A DNA stretch of 64,000 nt from Methylomonas rhizoryzae (GTDB taxonomy: Bacteria > Pseudomonadota > Gammaproteobacteria > Methylococcales > Methylomonadaceae), in assembly GCF_008632455.1 (NCBI RefSeq), contig NZ_CP043929.1, positions 868,001 to 932,000 of the forward strand, written 5' to 3'. Below the pieces are notes generated by a model that was not told the DNA's origin, made no database searches, and was given only the letters and a program-made list of their open reading frames with translations. The translations under genes and the position numbers were made by a program. Shown piece after piece: positions 18,101-26,765 of this stretch; the first letter of the stretch is position 1; every line of letters begins with the position of its first letter.

Positions 18101-20616
18101 AAATCCAGGTAAGCGGTATCGCTGGCCTGTGCGGCTTGCTGTTGCGGTACGTATAGAATCGCTTCGTCGGTCATGGCGATATATTCGCGTACCGCGGTGT
18201 TGCCGAAGGTATGGCCGGCGCCGTCTTGACGTTCCTTGAACAGGCCGAGGAAGGGGATGTCGCTTTCGCTTTGTACTGTCAGGGCTTTATGATGCCATTC
18301 GCAAGCACTGGCGGCTATATCGGAAAACCGCGCGCCGCCGACCGACGAGTTAATGTTCGGAAAATAAGGCTTCAGCTTGGGTTCATCGGTATCGAGATAA
18401 TTGGATTCGAAAAATTCGCCGCCGATATAACTTTCCGCAGTGCACAGGCCGAATTTGCCCATGGTTTTCATCAACGATTTTTCTACGCCTTTTTGGAAGT
18501 GGTACAAGGCCTTTTGCCGTGCCGCCGCGTCGACGTATTCGGTCACTACCCGGTTATGCACGCTGAGCGGGCAAATCGCCGAGGCGCCGAATCCCAAAAT
18601 CGTCGCCACGTCGTGCGGACTGGCCGCTTGTCCGGTTTCCATGATCAGCGACGAGTTGAAACGCAAGCCTTGCTTGACCAAATGTTGATTGGCTGCGGCA
18701 ATCATCAGCAAGGCGGGTATCGCTGCGTGGGTCTTGCTGATGTTGGCGTCGCTTAGAATGATGATGCCGGTGTTGGCGCGCGCAGCCTGTTCGACCTGAT
18801 TGCATACTGCTAAAAATGCTTGTTCCAGCAGCTGTTCGTTACGCTGTGGGTCGGCGAAATCAGGGGTGTACAGCATGTCCAGGGTTACGTGTTTGACCTG
18901 GGTTTGTCGGCGGATTTGTTCCAGTTGCGTGCGTTGCAGAATCGGCGACTCAATCATGAGCTGCTTACTGGCGCTAGGTGCGAATGTCGGTTTGGCGCCC
19001 AGGGCGACGCGCAAAGTCATGCCGTCACTTTCCCGTAAAGAGTCCAGCGGCGGATTGGTGACTTGGGCGAAGCGCTGGCTGAAGTAGCGCGACATGCCGC
19101 CTTCGGCCGCGCTCAATGCGTTGGGCGCCAGGCCGTAGCCCATGGCCGTGACTTTTTCCAGGCCGGTTTGCAGAATCGGATCGAGCAGGAATTTAAAGCT
19201 TTCCTGATTCAGCGAATAGGCGGTATGACGCTGGTCGATGTTCAATTCGTGGTCGTTGCCGACTTCGGCAAGCTCGACCTTGGGTAACTGGTCGATGTGT
19301 ATACAACGTTGTGCCAATAACGATTTGTAGTCTTTTTCGCCGGCCAAGCGTTCCATGACTTGGCGGCTGTCGTAGGACTTGCCGCTGTGATGGTCGAAGT
19401 ACAACATACCGCCGGCTTCGATACGGCCGCGGCGTAGCACTTGCTCGGGCGGAAAATCGATTTGCCCGGCTTCGGACATTACCGCCAGATACTCCGCGGT
19501 TTCGACCGAACGCAACGGGCGTAAGCCCAGGCGATCGAGGCGGGCGCCGACCCGAATGCCGTCGTTGAAAATCAAGGCCGCCGGGCCGTCGTTCTTCTCT
19601 TCGTACAGGCTGAAATATTCCAGCATGGCCCGGACTTCCGGAGACAGCGTCGGGTCGTTTTCCCAGGCCGGCGGCATCATGGCCAAAATGGCGGTAACGA
19701 TGTCGAGTTCGTCTTCGTTAATGCGGCGGGTTAGGGTTTGGTCCAGGCGGCCGGAGTCCGATTGGCCGCAGGGGAATACGATGTGTTTATTGTTTTGTCG
19801 AGCAATGGCGTTTTCGCTGAGGCGGTTTTTTTTGTCGGTGTTCAGTTCGCCGTTATGCGCCATGTAACGGAACGGTTGTGCCATCATCGTGGCCGGCGCG
19901 GTATTGGTCGAGAAGCGGGTGTGGAAAAACAGGGTGCTGATTTCGTGGTCTTTGTCGTACAAGTCGACGAAGTACGGAATGACTTCAAACGAGTTCAGGC
20001 GGCCTTTGTAGACCAAGGTGCGCGAACTCATGGACAGCGGATAAAAACCTTGCAATTCCGGGCGTTTGAAGCCGTCCGCCTCTATGGCCAGCAAGGCTTG
20101 TTGAATATGTCTTTCGAAGGCGTCATGGCTTGCGTCGGTTAAAGAAGCGGGACGCCCGAAAATAAGCTGTTTGATCGGCAGTTGCGCTTTGACTGATGCG
20201 GCGTTCAGCACTGCTTTGTCGACCGGGACCTCGCGCCATTTGATAACCGGCAGATCGAACTCTTTTAAATGCGTTTCGATTAATTGTGTGGCAATCGCGT
20301 CGTATTGGGCGTGATTTTCCGGAAAAAAGAAATTGGCAACCCCGAATTGACCCGGTTGCAAACTCTCATTGCCGGTGATCTTGCGGAAGAAGGTTAACGA
20401 CAGATCTATATTGACGCCGGCACCGTCACCTATGCCTTCGGCGCTCATGCCGCCGCGGTGAGGGATGGTGCACAAGGCTTCGTGCGATTTCAACAACAGG
20501 TCATGCGTCTGTTTGCTATCCTTGCGTGTGATGAAACCTACGCCGCAACTGTCTTGCGATAGGTCGGCATCGTAGAGCATGTGAATTGCGTTATATTTCT
20601 GGGCGTTATTGATCAT
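15133..20616 (-). CDS. Glutamate synthase-related protein, large-subunit type with C-terminal extension
   Basis: The protein has 1827 residues, against about 1,490-1,550 for classical GltB. The glutaminase nucleophile is Cys24 in QDSCGVGFITRK, after a short propeptide. Further amidotransferase motifs are HTRFSTNTAP and MAHNGELNTDKKN. The central and FMN-binding domains follow (SNSGEGGEHSSRFGT, GAKPGEGGQLPAPKVS, SPPPHHDTYSIEDLG). A cysteine cluster, CVMAKNCNIRC at 1247-1257, would bind [3Fe-4S]. The glutamine-rich beta-helix domain (GGFGKGYCTGMSGGNAYQYD) is near 1555. About 200 further mostly helical residues have no counterpart in E. coli GltB. The expected reaction is glutamine plus 2-oxoglutarate to two glutamates. 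No gltD lies in the window. Confidence 0.85.
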   Translation of the reverse strand: MINNAQKYNAIHMLYDADLSQDSCGVGFITRKDSKQTHDLLLKSHEALCTIPHRGGMSAEGIGDGAGVNIDLSLTFFRKITGNESLQPGQFGVANFFFPENHAQYDAIATQLIETHLKEFDLPVIKWREVPVDKAVLNAASVKAQLPIKQLIFGRPASLTDASHDAFERHIQQALLAIEADGFKRPELQGFYPLSMSSRTLVYKGRLNSFEVIPYFVDLYDKDHEISTLFFHTRFSTNTAPATMMAQPFRYMAHNGELNTDKKNRLSENAIARQNNKHIVFPCGQSDSGRLDQTLTRRINEDELDIVTAILAMMPPAWENDPTLSPEVRAMLEYFSLYEEKNDGPAALIFNDGIRVGARLDRLGLRPLRSVETAEYLAVMSEAGQIDFPPEQVLRRGRIEAGGMLYFDHHSGKSYDSRQVMERLAGEKDYKSLLAQRCIHIDQLPKVELAEVGNDHELNIDQRHTAYSLNQESFKFLLDPILQTGLEKVTAMGYGLAPNALSAAEGGMSRYFSQRFAQVTNPPLDSLRESDGMTLRVALGAKPTFAPSASKQLMIESPILQRTQLEQIRRQTQVKHVTLDMLYTPDFADPQRNEQLLEQAFLAVCNQVEQAARANTGIIILSDANISKTHAAIPALLMIAAANQHLVKQGLRFNSSLIMETGQAASPHDVATILGFGASAICPLSVHNRVVTEYVDAAARQKALYHFQKGVEKSLMKTMGKFGLCTAESYIGGEFFESNYLDTDEPKLKPYFPNINSSVGGARFSDIAASACEWHHKALTVQSESDIPFLGLFKERQDGAGHTFGNTAVREYIAMTDEAILYVPQQQAAQASDTAYLDFGYEKRTPAQIDAFGITPAYRSFTKNLAQERAVRPAALRDVMEFPVDVSTAQSKADFDRLLGSQNLPGNNNFLIRGLSVTQSNGAVFRIELTSDNNATRLKELAEHFKARFLGQDFAASIEDGNLNIRVNDSDSLLYHYLSKVKPGRERIALDQVQPAHQITPTLASGAMSHGALLAEAHEAVAQGTNIAGGMSNSGEGGEHSSRFGTIRSSKIKQFASGRFGVWAGYLADPNLEEIEIKIGQGAKPGEGGQLPAPKVSVEIAALRGGTPKVELVSPPPHHDTYSIEDLGQLIHDAKAARVRVIVKLVSSEGIGTIAVGVAKAGADVINVAGNTGGTGAAAVTSLKNTGRSPEIGIAEVHQALAVNGLRDKVVLRCSAAHQNGADVIKSAILGADSFEFGTTALMMLRCVMAKNCNIRCPAGLTTAHEEFKGDPRVLAQYFMNLAHEVREILADLGYQSLKEIRGKTELLHLINHPSMIGQLHLQKLLAEVQEVKIEKPIYLEKNFAIDDLIFARVKSELFDKGRNAIVIEGSEFKLNNRNKSVGGQTAIDLERLLQYELSAEQISASKIIYTNQHGRRYLADDTITVRTYGSAGQSYAAFNNDGLRMEHTGTCNDGVGKTACGGTIVVKSPGGGSSQAGENVLIGNFALFGASGGKTFINGEAGDRFAVRNSGAMAVVEGVGDFACEYMINGAVLNLGGFGKGYCTGMSGGNAYQYDPHDRLEALYDKTSVTLHRLTEDSEMAQAHEQFILYMLQQHIEHTDSETAKRIMANWPVERQFFKFALPTWLNRTQTADYLQQSMDRKAMIEELSVAFAQQQIEQIKRAYLSGAALFGGAIPAYGETDTELTLKLINSYAVIDKAQQIAKDQLDKSGLPVTPALIDKHAYKLITERPRKLQDALIKNIREAYSQYDDKQLAALMAQKRLTDYKTTLMLRDVQSIYSIGSTAWIIQQNRINRTALAEVPSVDKNLASLESLAIVKEMLDSEIA

Positions 20617-20860
20617 TGCTATCCAGATCCTGTCTTGCTGGTTTAAACGCGCCCTCGTGCCGATTTGCGCAGAGGGCGACTGTGCCGAAATGGTGTTTAT
20701 GGCAGCTGCGTGTTACAGTCGCCAATAGCAGCAAAAATTCTGTGAGATTTTCTTAAGTTTTTCGGCTAGAGAAACTTACTAATGATACCATGCGCCGGCT
20801 TCTCTGTCATGGTGTGCGTGGCAGCGTTAGCCTTTAGCTAAAAGGTGCGAGTATTGATTT

Positions 20861-22090
20861 ATGACTAATCTGCAACAAGAGTTCGATGTCATCGTGGTTG
20901 GCGGCGGAATGGTCGGTGCTGCGATTGCTTGCGGCCTGGGTGGCAGCGCTTTGAAGGTTGCCGTGATAGAAGCGCAAGCACCGGAGCCTTTTGCTCCCGA
21001 ACAAGCGCACGATTTAAGGGTTTCGGCTTTAAGCATCGCATCCAGAAAAATTTTGGAATCCGTCGGCGCCTGGGATGGCGTGGTTGCCAGAAGATACTGT
21101 CCGTTTCGACGCATGCGGGTTTGGGAAAGTAGCGGCGATACCACGTTCGATAGTGGCGATATCCGTTTTCCGGAATTAGGCTATATAGTCGAGAATCGAG
21201 TCACGCAATTAGCCTTGCTCGAGCGTCTTGCGGATTTTGAGAACGTAAGCGTGTTAATGCCGCAGGCGATCGACAAAATTCTATATGACGGCTGTTCCGC
21301 TCGGGTGCAATTAACCGACGGTGCCGAGTTGCATGCGCGTTTATTGGTGGCGGCCGACGGCGGACATTCCAAAGTTCGGCAGGCGGTCGGTTTAGGCGTC
21401 ACCAGCTGGGATTACAATCAGCACGCCTTGGTGTTGTATGTGGAAACGGATTATCCGCAACAAGACATCACTTGGCAGCGCTTTGTGCCTAGTGGGCCTC
21501 AGGCTTTTCTGCCGCTGACCGGGCATTTCGCCTCGTTGGTTTGGTATCACTCGCCGGATGAAGTGCGGCGTTTGAAAGCCTTGCCGTTCGACGCATTGCA
21601 ACAGGAGTTGGTTGCCGCGTTTCCCGAGTGTCTGGGTACTATCAAGCGCATCGTTGCGGTTGGCAGTTTTCCGTTACGGCGCCAGCATGCGCAGCAGTAT
21701 GTCAAGCAGGGGGTGGCGTTAGCCGGCGATGCGGCGCATATGATAAACCCGTTAGCCGGGCAAGGCGTCAATATCGGCCTGTTGGACGCCGCAGCTTTGG
21801 CCGAAGTGTTGGTCGATGCGGCGCATGCCGGGCGGGACATTGCGGATGTCACGGTGTTAAGGCGTTACGAAGCCATGCGACGCAACGAAAATCTCAAAAT
21901 GATGACGGTCATGGACGTGTTTTATCAGTCGTTCAGCAACGACATCATGCCGATCAAATTAATCAGAAATATAGGATTGGGGCTGGCGCAACGTTTATCC
22001 CCGGTGCGGAAAAAAGTGATGAAGGCGGCGATGGGCTTGGAGGGGCAGTTGCCCAAGCTGGCGCGCGGCGAATCTTTAAACTTGAGATAG
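20861..22090 (+). CDS. UbiH/UbiF/VisC-family FAD-dependent ubiquinone-biosynthesis hydroxylase (UbiF-like)
   Basis: The 409-residue flavoprotein monooxygenase starts MTNLQQEFDVIVVGGGMVG with an N-terminal dinucleotide-binding GxGxxG. The family DG motif is at VAADGGHSKVRQAVG, and the second FAD motif is ALAGDAAHMINPLAGQGVN. Among the three E. coli paralogues it reads closest to UbiF (for example WQRFVPSGPQAFLPL and SLVWYHSPDEVRRL). UbiF introduces the C6 hydroxyl of the quinone ring in ubiquinone synthesis, associated with the inner membrane. Regiospecificity cannot be fixed from sequence. The gene is divergent from the glutamate synthase-related gene and convergent with glnD. Confidence 0.9.
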   Translation: MTNLQQEFDVIVVGGGMVGAAIACGLGGSALKVAVIEAQAPEPFAPEQAHDLRVSALSIASRKILESVGAWDGVVARRYCPFRRMRVWESSGDTTFDSGDIRFPELGYIVENRVTQLALLERLADFENVSVLMPQAIDKILYDGCSARVQLTDGAELHARLLVAADGGHSKVRQAVGLGVTSWDYNQHALVLYVETDYPQQDITWQRFVPSGPQAFLPLTGHFASLVWYHSPDEVRRLKALPFDALQQELVAAFPECLGTIKRIVAVGSFPLRRQHAQQYVKQGVALAGDAAHMINPLAGQGVNIGLLDAAALAEVLVDAAHAGRDIADVTVLRRYEAMRRNENLKMMTVMDVFYQSFSNDIMPIKLIRNIGLGLAQRLSPVRKKVMKAAMGLEGQLPKLARGESLNLR

Positions 22091-22195
22091 GGCGGTTTCC
22101 GGCCTCAATATACTCGGCTGATCGGTTTTTTTGTTCGGCTGCTGTTGCAAAGAGCAAAAATCCGGTGCCATTCGGGTATATTAATTCTTGGCAAG

Positions 22196-22230
22196 CGCCT
22201 CAAGCCGCTATGAGGCGGTTGTTGTGTTTA
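22196..22230 (+). terminator. Candidate terminator of the UbiF-like gene
   Basis: CGCCTCA (22196-22202) and TGAGGCG (22211-22217) form a 7-bp stem with an 8-base loop, followed on the plus strand by the T-rich GTTGTTGTGTTT. It lies between the convergent UbiF-like gene and glnD and just touches the end of glnD. Confidence 0.45.
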
Positions 22231-24873
22231 TTTGCCGGATACGTATCGAGATAAAGTGTTGACGATACGTTGTCTGAAGTCCGGGTCGGTTATCGGTTGG
22301 GCGTTTTGGTCGGTAATGTAAAACATATCCTCAGCGCGGCTGCCTATGGTAGTGATTTTGGCGTCGTGCAATTGAATTCCCAGTTCGTTGAACGCGTGCC
22401 CTACCGAGGACAATAAGCCTGCTCTGTCGGTGGTTACCAATTCTATGCTGCTCAAGCGCTTGGGCGTGTCTTCCAAAAAGGTAATACGTGTTTGAATCGG
22501 GAAATGCTTGGCCTGACGGGATTGTTTGTGAAAATTTTTAGAGGTTTTGACTTGTTTTTCGCGCAAGCATTGTCTTAATGCGTCGCAGATGTGGATTTCG
22601 CGATGCAAATCGATAATCGCTTCTCCCGACTGTTCCAATACCTGAAAGCTATTCAGTACATAATCGTCGTCGGAGGTAATGATACGCGCATCCAAGATGG
22701 TTAGGCCCAGATAGTCTAGGGTCGCTGTACAGATGGTGAAGATTTGCTCCTGGTTTTGGGTATAGACGAATACTTCGGCGCTGCCGCGCTGGGTTTGCGG
22801 TCGTAATAGTACTAAAGGCAAATCGTGTTCGGAGCTTGCGGCAATCGCAATGGTATGCCAAGCGATTTCGTCCGCCGAATAACGCATGAAATAATCTTCG
22901 CTCAAGTGCTGCCACGAATGTTCTATGGTGTCTTGTTTTAACCCGAGTTGGCGCAAAATGGCTGTGGCTTCCGTTTGATTTTCTTTGATGCATTCGGAAC
23001 GGGCCAAGGGGTTGTGTAAGCCGCGGTGTAGTGCTCTATGAGTGGCGACGTACAGGTCTTTCAGCAGCGCGTCTTTCCAGTTGTTCCAAAGGCTGGGATT
23101 GGTGGCACGGATGTCGGCGACGGTCAGTAGATAGAGATAATTGAGGTATTCGATGCTGCCGACCTGCAATGCGAATTGGTGTATCACGTCCGGATCGCTG
23201 ATGTCTTTGCGTTGCGCGGTCATAGACATCAGCAAGTGATTACGCACCAGCCAAGTGATCAATTTCGTGTCGTGCTGGGTTAAGTCGTGTTGCTGGCAAA
23301 ACTGGCTGGCGATAGTTTCGCCGAGCATGGAATGGTCGCCGCCGCGGCCTTTGGCGATATCGTGAAACAGTGCGGCGACGTATAGTACTTCCGGTTTGGG
23401 GACCAGCATGAAGATGTTGTTGCAAAACGGTAGTTCCTTGCTGTGCTTATCCAGTGCAAAGCGGCGCAAATTCCGGATGACGAACAACGTGTGTTCGTCG
23501 ACGGTATAAATATGGAATAAGTCGTACTGCATGCGCGCGACGATGTTGGCGAAATCCGGCATGTAGGCGGCCAGCACGCCGTATCGGTTCATGCGTTTAA
23601 GCTGGTGGGTAATGCCGCGCGGTTGCCGGAGTATTTCCACGAACAGCCGATTGGCGGTTTTGTTCTGTCTAAACTGCGCGTCTATCAGTGGCAGATGTTT
23701 GCGAATCAAGCGAATGGTGCCGGCCCTGATGCCTTTTAACGAAGGCGCTTGCTGCAACAACAAAAAAATTTCCAAAAGGGCGAGCGGCTCTTTCTCGAAT
23801 ACGTCTTCGTGGCTGGCTTCCAGGTAGCCGGCAATGGCCGAAAAATTTGCGGTAATCGGTATTGGAATTAGGGTTTCAGAATTGTTGATCAGGCGTTCGT
23901 TCAATAACTGCAGCAGCATCTCGTTCAAGCATTCAATTTCCGCCACCGTCTTAAAAAAGAACTGCATGAAGGCTTCGACGTCCGGTTGCTGTTCGTGATC
24001 GGCGAATCCGAATAGTTTGGCCAGCTCGCGCTGATAATCGAATAGCAGCCTGTCCTCGCAACGGTTAGTGACGGTGTGCAGGGCGAAGCGCAGTCGCCAT
24101 AAATTGTCGCGCGCGGCGATTAAGCTGTCGTATTCCGATTTCGGCAAAAAGCCGTATTTGATCAGTTCGTGCAACGAATCGGCGTTGTAATGATGTTTGA
24201 ACACCCAGCCTATAACTTGTATATCCCGTAAGCCGCCGGGACCTTCTTTGATATTCGGTTCGAGGTTGTAAGCCGTATCGTGGTATTTGCCATGCCTTTG
24301 TTCTTGTTCTTCCATTTTGGCCAGGAAAAACCGCTCCGACGACCACAGTTGGCTGGCGATGACTTGTTTTTTCAGGGCTCTGAACAAGGATTGGTCGCCG
24401 GTGATCAGGCGCATTTCCAGCAGGCTGGTGAAGATGGTTTGATCCTGGCTGGCTAAAGCGGTGCATTCGAATACGAAGCAAGTGCCGAGGCCGGGTTTCA
24501 AGCCGATGTCCCAGAGGAAGTTGCTGAATGCCGACAGCCGCTCCTGGACATTTTCGGAAAAATTTTGGTCCAGTAAGATCAAAAGATCAATGTCCGAATA
24601 GGGGAATAATTCGCGCCTGCCATACCCGCCGGTTGCGACAATGGCTTGTTTGTTAGCCTCGTCGCCGAGAAAATGTTGCCAGCATGTGCTCAGCAAGTCG
24701 TCGATGAATTGGGCTTTTTCAGCAAGCAGGAGGTGCGGTGATGCGGTCGGGTCGAAGCGCTGCTTTAGTTGAGCGTTGGCTTGTTGTATGGCTTGTTTGT
24801 AAGCCGAAATCGGCGCGTGTTCTGAAAAGTAATCAGAAAAATTGAACGTCAATCGGCTTGGGGATACGTTCAA
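22228..24873 (-). CDS. glnD: Bifunctional uridylyltransferase/uridylyl-removing enzyme (PII sensor)
   Basis: GlnD senses glutamine and uridylylates or deuridylylates PII proteins. The nucleotidyltransferase motif GGYGRRELFPYSDIDLLIL, the HD-hydrolase site LFHDIAKGRGGDHS and two C-terminal ACT domains (RITFLEDTPKRLSSIELVTTD at the second) are present. I chose the TTG at 24871-24873 as start (881 residues, E. coli 890). It is preceded by GGAAGAATT, and it overlaps the map stop as TTGA, a coupled arrangement. The frame is open to an ATG at 24939, but that would bury 66 bp in map. Glutamate synthase, also nitrogen-assimilation related, lies nearby on the same strand but is separated by the UbiF-like gene. 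Confidence 0.93.
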   Translation of the reverse strand: MNVSPSRLTFNFSDYFSEHAPISAYKQAIQQANAQLKQRFDPTASPHLLLAEKAQFIDDLLSTCWQHFLGDEANKQAIVATGGYGRRELFPYSDIDLLILLDQNFSENVQERLSAFSNFLWDIGLKPGLGTCFVFECTALASQDQTIFTSLLEMRLITGDQSLFRALKKQVIASQLWSSERFFLAKMEEQEQRHGKYHDTAYNLEPNIKEGPGGLRDIQVIGWVFKHHYNADSLHELIKYGFLPKSEYDSLIAARDNLWRLRFALHTVTNRCEDRLLFDYQRELAKLFGFADHEQQPDVEAFMQFFFKTVAEIECLNEMLLQLLNERLINNSETLIPIPITANFSAIAGYLEASHEDVFEKEPLALLEIFLLLQQAPSLKGIRAGTIRLIRKHLPLIDAQFRQNKTANRLFVEILRQPRGITHQLKRMNRYGVLAAYMPDFANIVARMQYDLFHIYTVDEHTLFVIRNLRRFALDKHSKELPFCNNIFMLVPKPEVLYVAALFHDIAKGRGGDHSMLGETIASQFCQQHDLTQHDTKLITWLVRNHLLMSMTAQRKDISDPDVIHQFALQVGSIEYLNYLYLLTVADIRATNPSLWNNWKDALLKDLYVATHRALHRGLHNPLARSECIKENQTEATAILRQLGLKQDTIEHSWQHLSEDYFMRYSADEIAWHTIAIAASSEHDLPLVLLRPQTQRGSAEVFVYTQNQEQIFTICTATLDYLGLTILDARIITSDDDYVLNSFQVLEQSGEAIIDLHREIHICDALRQCLREKQVKTSKNFHKQSRQAKHFPIQTRITFLEDTPKRLSSIELVTTDRAGLLSSVGHAFNELGIQLHDAKITTIGSRAEDMFYITDQNAQPITDPDFRQRIVNTLSRYVSGK

Positions 24874-25634
24874 AATTCTTCCCGCCGCAAGGTCAGAATT
24901 TCGTATCCGCTTTCCGTCACCAGAATAGTATGTTCCCATTGGGCGGAAAGGCTGCGGTCTTTGGTTACCGCGGTCCAGCCGTCCGGCAGAATTTTCATGT
25001 GGCGTTTACCGATGTTGATCATGGGTTCTATGGTGAAAATCATACCCGGTAACATCATAGCGCCCTCGCCGAGTGTGCCGAAATGCATGACATGGGGTTC
25101 CTCGTGAAATTGTTTTCCGATGCCGTGCCCGCAAAACTCTCGAACGACAGAGTAGCGATTGCTTTCGGCGTAGGTTTGGATGGCATGTCCGATGTCGCCG
25201 AAATGCGCGCCGGGTCTGACTTGTTCTATACCCAGAAATAGGCATTCGCGCGTGATGTTGACCAAGCGTTTGGCATGCGGGCTGGTGTCGCCTATGCAAA
25301 ACATCTTGCTGGTATCGCCGTGATAGCCGTCTTTGATAACGGTAATGTCGATGTTGACAATGTCGCCGCTTTTTAATTTTTTGTCGCTGGGAATGCCGTG
25401 GCAAATTTGGTGATTGATCGAGGTGCAAATCGATTTCGGATAACCTCGGTAGTTTAACGGAGCGGGAATTGCCTGTTGTTCGTTGACAATGTAATCGTGG
25501 CAGATACGGTCAAGTTCTTCGGTGGTGACACCTGCTGTGACGTGAGCTTCTATCATTTCGAGTACTTCGGCAGCTAACCTGCCTGCAATGCGCATTTTTT
25601 CGATTTCGTCCGGGGTTTTTATTGGGATGCTCAT
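24870..25634 (-). CDS. map: Methionine aminopeptidase, type I
   Basis: The 254-residue protein starts MSIPIKTPDEIEKMRIAG. It removes the N-terminal methionine of nascent proteins. The metal ligands are in the segments VNIDITVIKDGYHGDTSK (two Asp), CGHGIGKQFHEEPHV (His), FTIEPMINIG (Glu) and SAQWEHTILVTE (Glu). The gene is divergent from rpsB, as in E. coli and Pseudomonas, with about 270 bp between the two starts. Confidence 0.97.
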   Translation of the reverse strand: MSIPIKTPDEIEKMRIAGRLAAEVLEMIEAHVTAGVTTEELDRICHDYIVNEQQAIPAPLNYRGYPKSICTSINHQICHGIPSDKKLKSGDIVNIDITVIKDGYHGDTSKMFCIGDTSPHAKRLVNITRECLFLGIEQVRPGAHFGDIGHAIQTYAESNRYSVVREFCGHGIGKQFHEEPHVMHFGTLGEGAMMLPGMIFTIEPMINIGKRHMKILPDGWTAVTKDRSLSAQWEHTILVTESGYEILTLRREEF

Positions 25635-25737
25635 GGTGAGGCGGTGCGCTCAAAAAAGATGTATAGATTGACTGGCCGGACTAGCGGCATGGCGCTGTGT
25701 GCGGCTTGTTATGCCGCCCAGTCTACCAGACTTGGTA

Positions 25738-25766
25738 TTGTTGTAAAATCACAATCATGGTATAAA
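25738..25766 (+). promoter_or_regulatory. Probable rpsB promoter
   Basis: TTGTTG (25738-25743) and TATAAA (25761-25766) are separated by 17 bp, a sigma70-type arrangement with a weak -35 and a strong -10. It lies 136 bp upstream of the rpsB start. Confidence 0.5.
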
Positions 25767-25772
25767 GCCAAG

Positions 25773-25901
25773 TTCACTATGTTTAATACTCACGCTCGTC
25801 GACACGTCTGATAGGGTGCCGGTCATTTTTATGACGGTCATCAGGCGGGGCGGTGCGGAGGCGTAACCCATGCCGTAAACGGCAATTTTTAGGAGAAATC
25901 A
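25773..25901 (+). promoter_or_regulatory. Structured rpsB 5' leader
   Basis: The leader of about 130 nt contains two clear hairpins: GTCAT-TTTT-ATGAC at 25822-25835, and TGCCG-TAAA-CGGCA at 25871-25884. The second is directly followed by ATTTTT and the AGGAG ribosome site at 25891. A hairpin touching the ribosome site fits the known autogenous repression of rpsB-tsf by ribosomal protein S2. That link is inference from family knowledge. Confidence 0.4.
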
Positions 25902-26645
25902 ATGGCAGCAGTGTCAATGCGTCAAATGTTGGAAGCGGGCGTTCACTTCGGGCACCAAACCCGGTATTGGAATCCGAAAATGGCATCCTTCTTGTTCGGT
26001 GCCCGCAATAAGATTCATATCATCGATCTGGAACAAACGCTTCCTATGTTTAACGATGCAATGAATTATCTTGGTCAAATGACCGCCAACAAAGGCACGA
26101 TTCTGTTTGTAGGCACCAAAAAAGCCGCTCGCAAGGCGGTGGCCGAAGAGGCGAGACGCTGCGGCATGCCTTACGTGAATCACCGCTGGTTGGGTGGTAT
26201 GCTAACCAACTTCAAAACCATCAAAAAGTCTATCAATCGTTTGAAAGAATTGGAAGCGATGAAGGCGGATGGTAGCTTGTATCAAAAATTCAGTAAAAAA
26301 GAAGCTTTGGGAATGGAACGTGAATTGGAGAAACTCGAGCGTAGCTTGGGCGGCATAAAAGACATGCGCGGTATTCCCGATGCGATTTTCGTGCTGGATG
26401 TCGGTTATGAAAAAAATGCCGTCATGGAAGCGAAAAAATTAGGCGTGCCGGTTGTAGGCGTCGTTGACTCAAATAATTCCCCGGAAAACATCGACTATGT
26501 TATTCCCGGTAACGACGACTCGATCCGCGCAGTCACTTTGTATTGCCAAAGCGCCGCTGCGGCGGTTTTGGAAGCTAAAGCGTTGCGTATGGATGCGGGC
26601 AGTAAGTCTGACGAGTTCGTCGAGGAAGTTGTCTCCGAATCGTAA
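25902..26645 (+). CDS. rpsB: 30S ribosomal protein S2
   Basis: The 247-residue protein starts MAAVSMRQMLEAGVHFGHQT, a signature S2 start. Internal hallmarks are ARNKIHIIDLEQT, NHRWLGGMLTNFKTIKKS and GVVDSNNSPENIDYVIPGNDD. It is part of the small-subunit body and is needed to recruit S1. An AGGAG ribosome site stands 6 bp before the ATG. It heads the rpsB-tsf-pyrH-frr cluster. Confidence 0.98.
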   Translation: MAAVSMRQMLEAGVHFGHQTRYWNPKMASFLFGARNKIHIIDLEQTLPMFNDAMNYLGQMTANKGTILFVGTKKAARKAVAEEARRCGMPYVNHRWLGGMLTNFKTIKKSINRLKELEAMKADGSLYQKFSKKEALGMERELEKLERSLGGIKDMRGIPDAIFVLDVGYEKNAVMEAKKLGVPVVGVVDSNNSPENIDYVIPGNDDSIRAVTLYCQSAAAAVLEAKALRMDAGSKSDEFVEEVVSES

Positions 26646-26664
26646 CATTCGCTGCCCGGCATTA

Positions 26665-26691
26665 GCTAACGCTGACAGCGACGGCGTTAGC
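26665..26691 (+). terminator. Hairpin after rpsB
   Basis: GCTAACGC (26665-26672) pairs with GCGTTAGC (26684-26691) over an 11-base loop and is followed by TTTT. It is a weaker companion to the stronger hairpin 22 bp further on, so the rpsB-tsf junction carries two stacked stem-loops. Confidence 0.4.
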
Positions 26692-26712
26692 TTTTGCTAT
26701 CAACTTGATTTA

Positions 26713-26739
26713 AACGCCTCCATTGTGAGGCGTTTTTTT
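26713..26739 (+). terminator. Rho-independent terminator/attenuator between rpsB and tsf
   Basis: AACGCCTC (26713-26720) and GAGGCGTT (26727-26734) form a perfect 8-bp stem with a 6-base loop, followed by a T-run to 26739. As in E. coli, it probably lowers tsf transcription relative to rpsB rather than stopping it fully. No separate tsf promoter is evident. Confidence 0.75.
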
Positions 26740-26765
26740 AGTTAACGAATTTGAGGAAATAGAGA

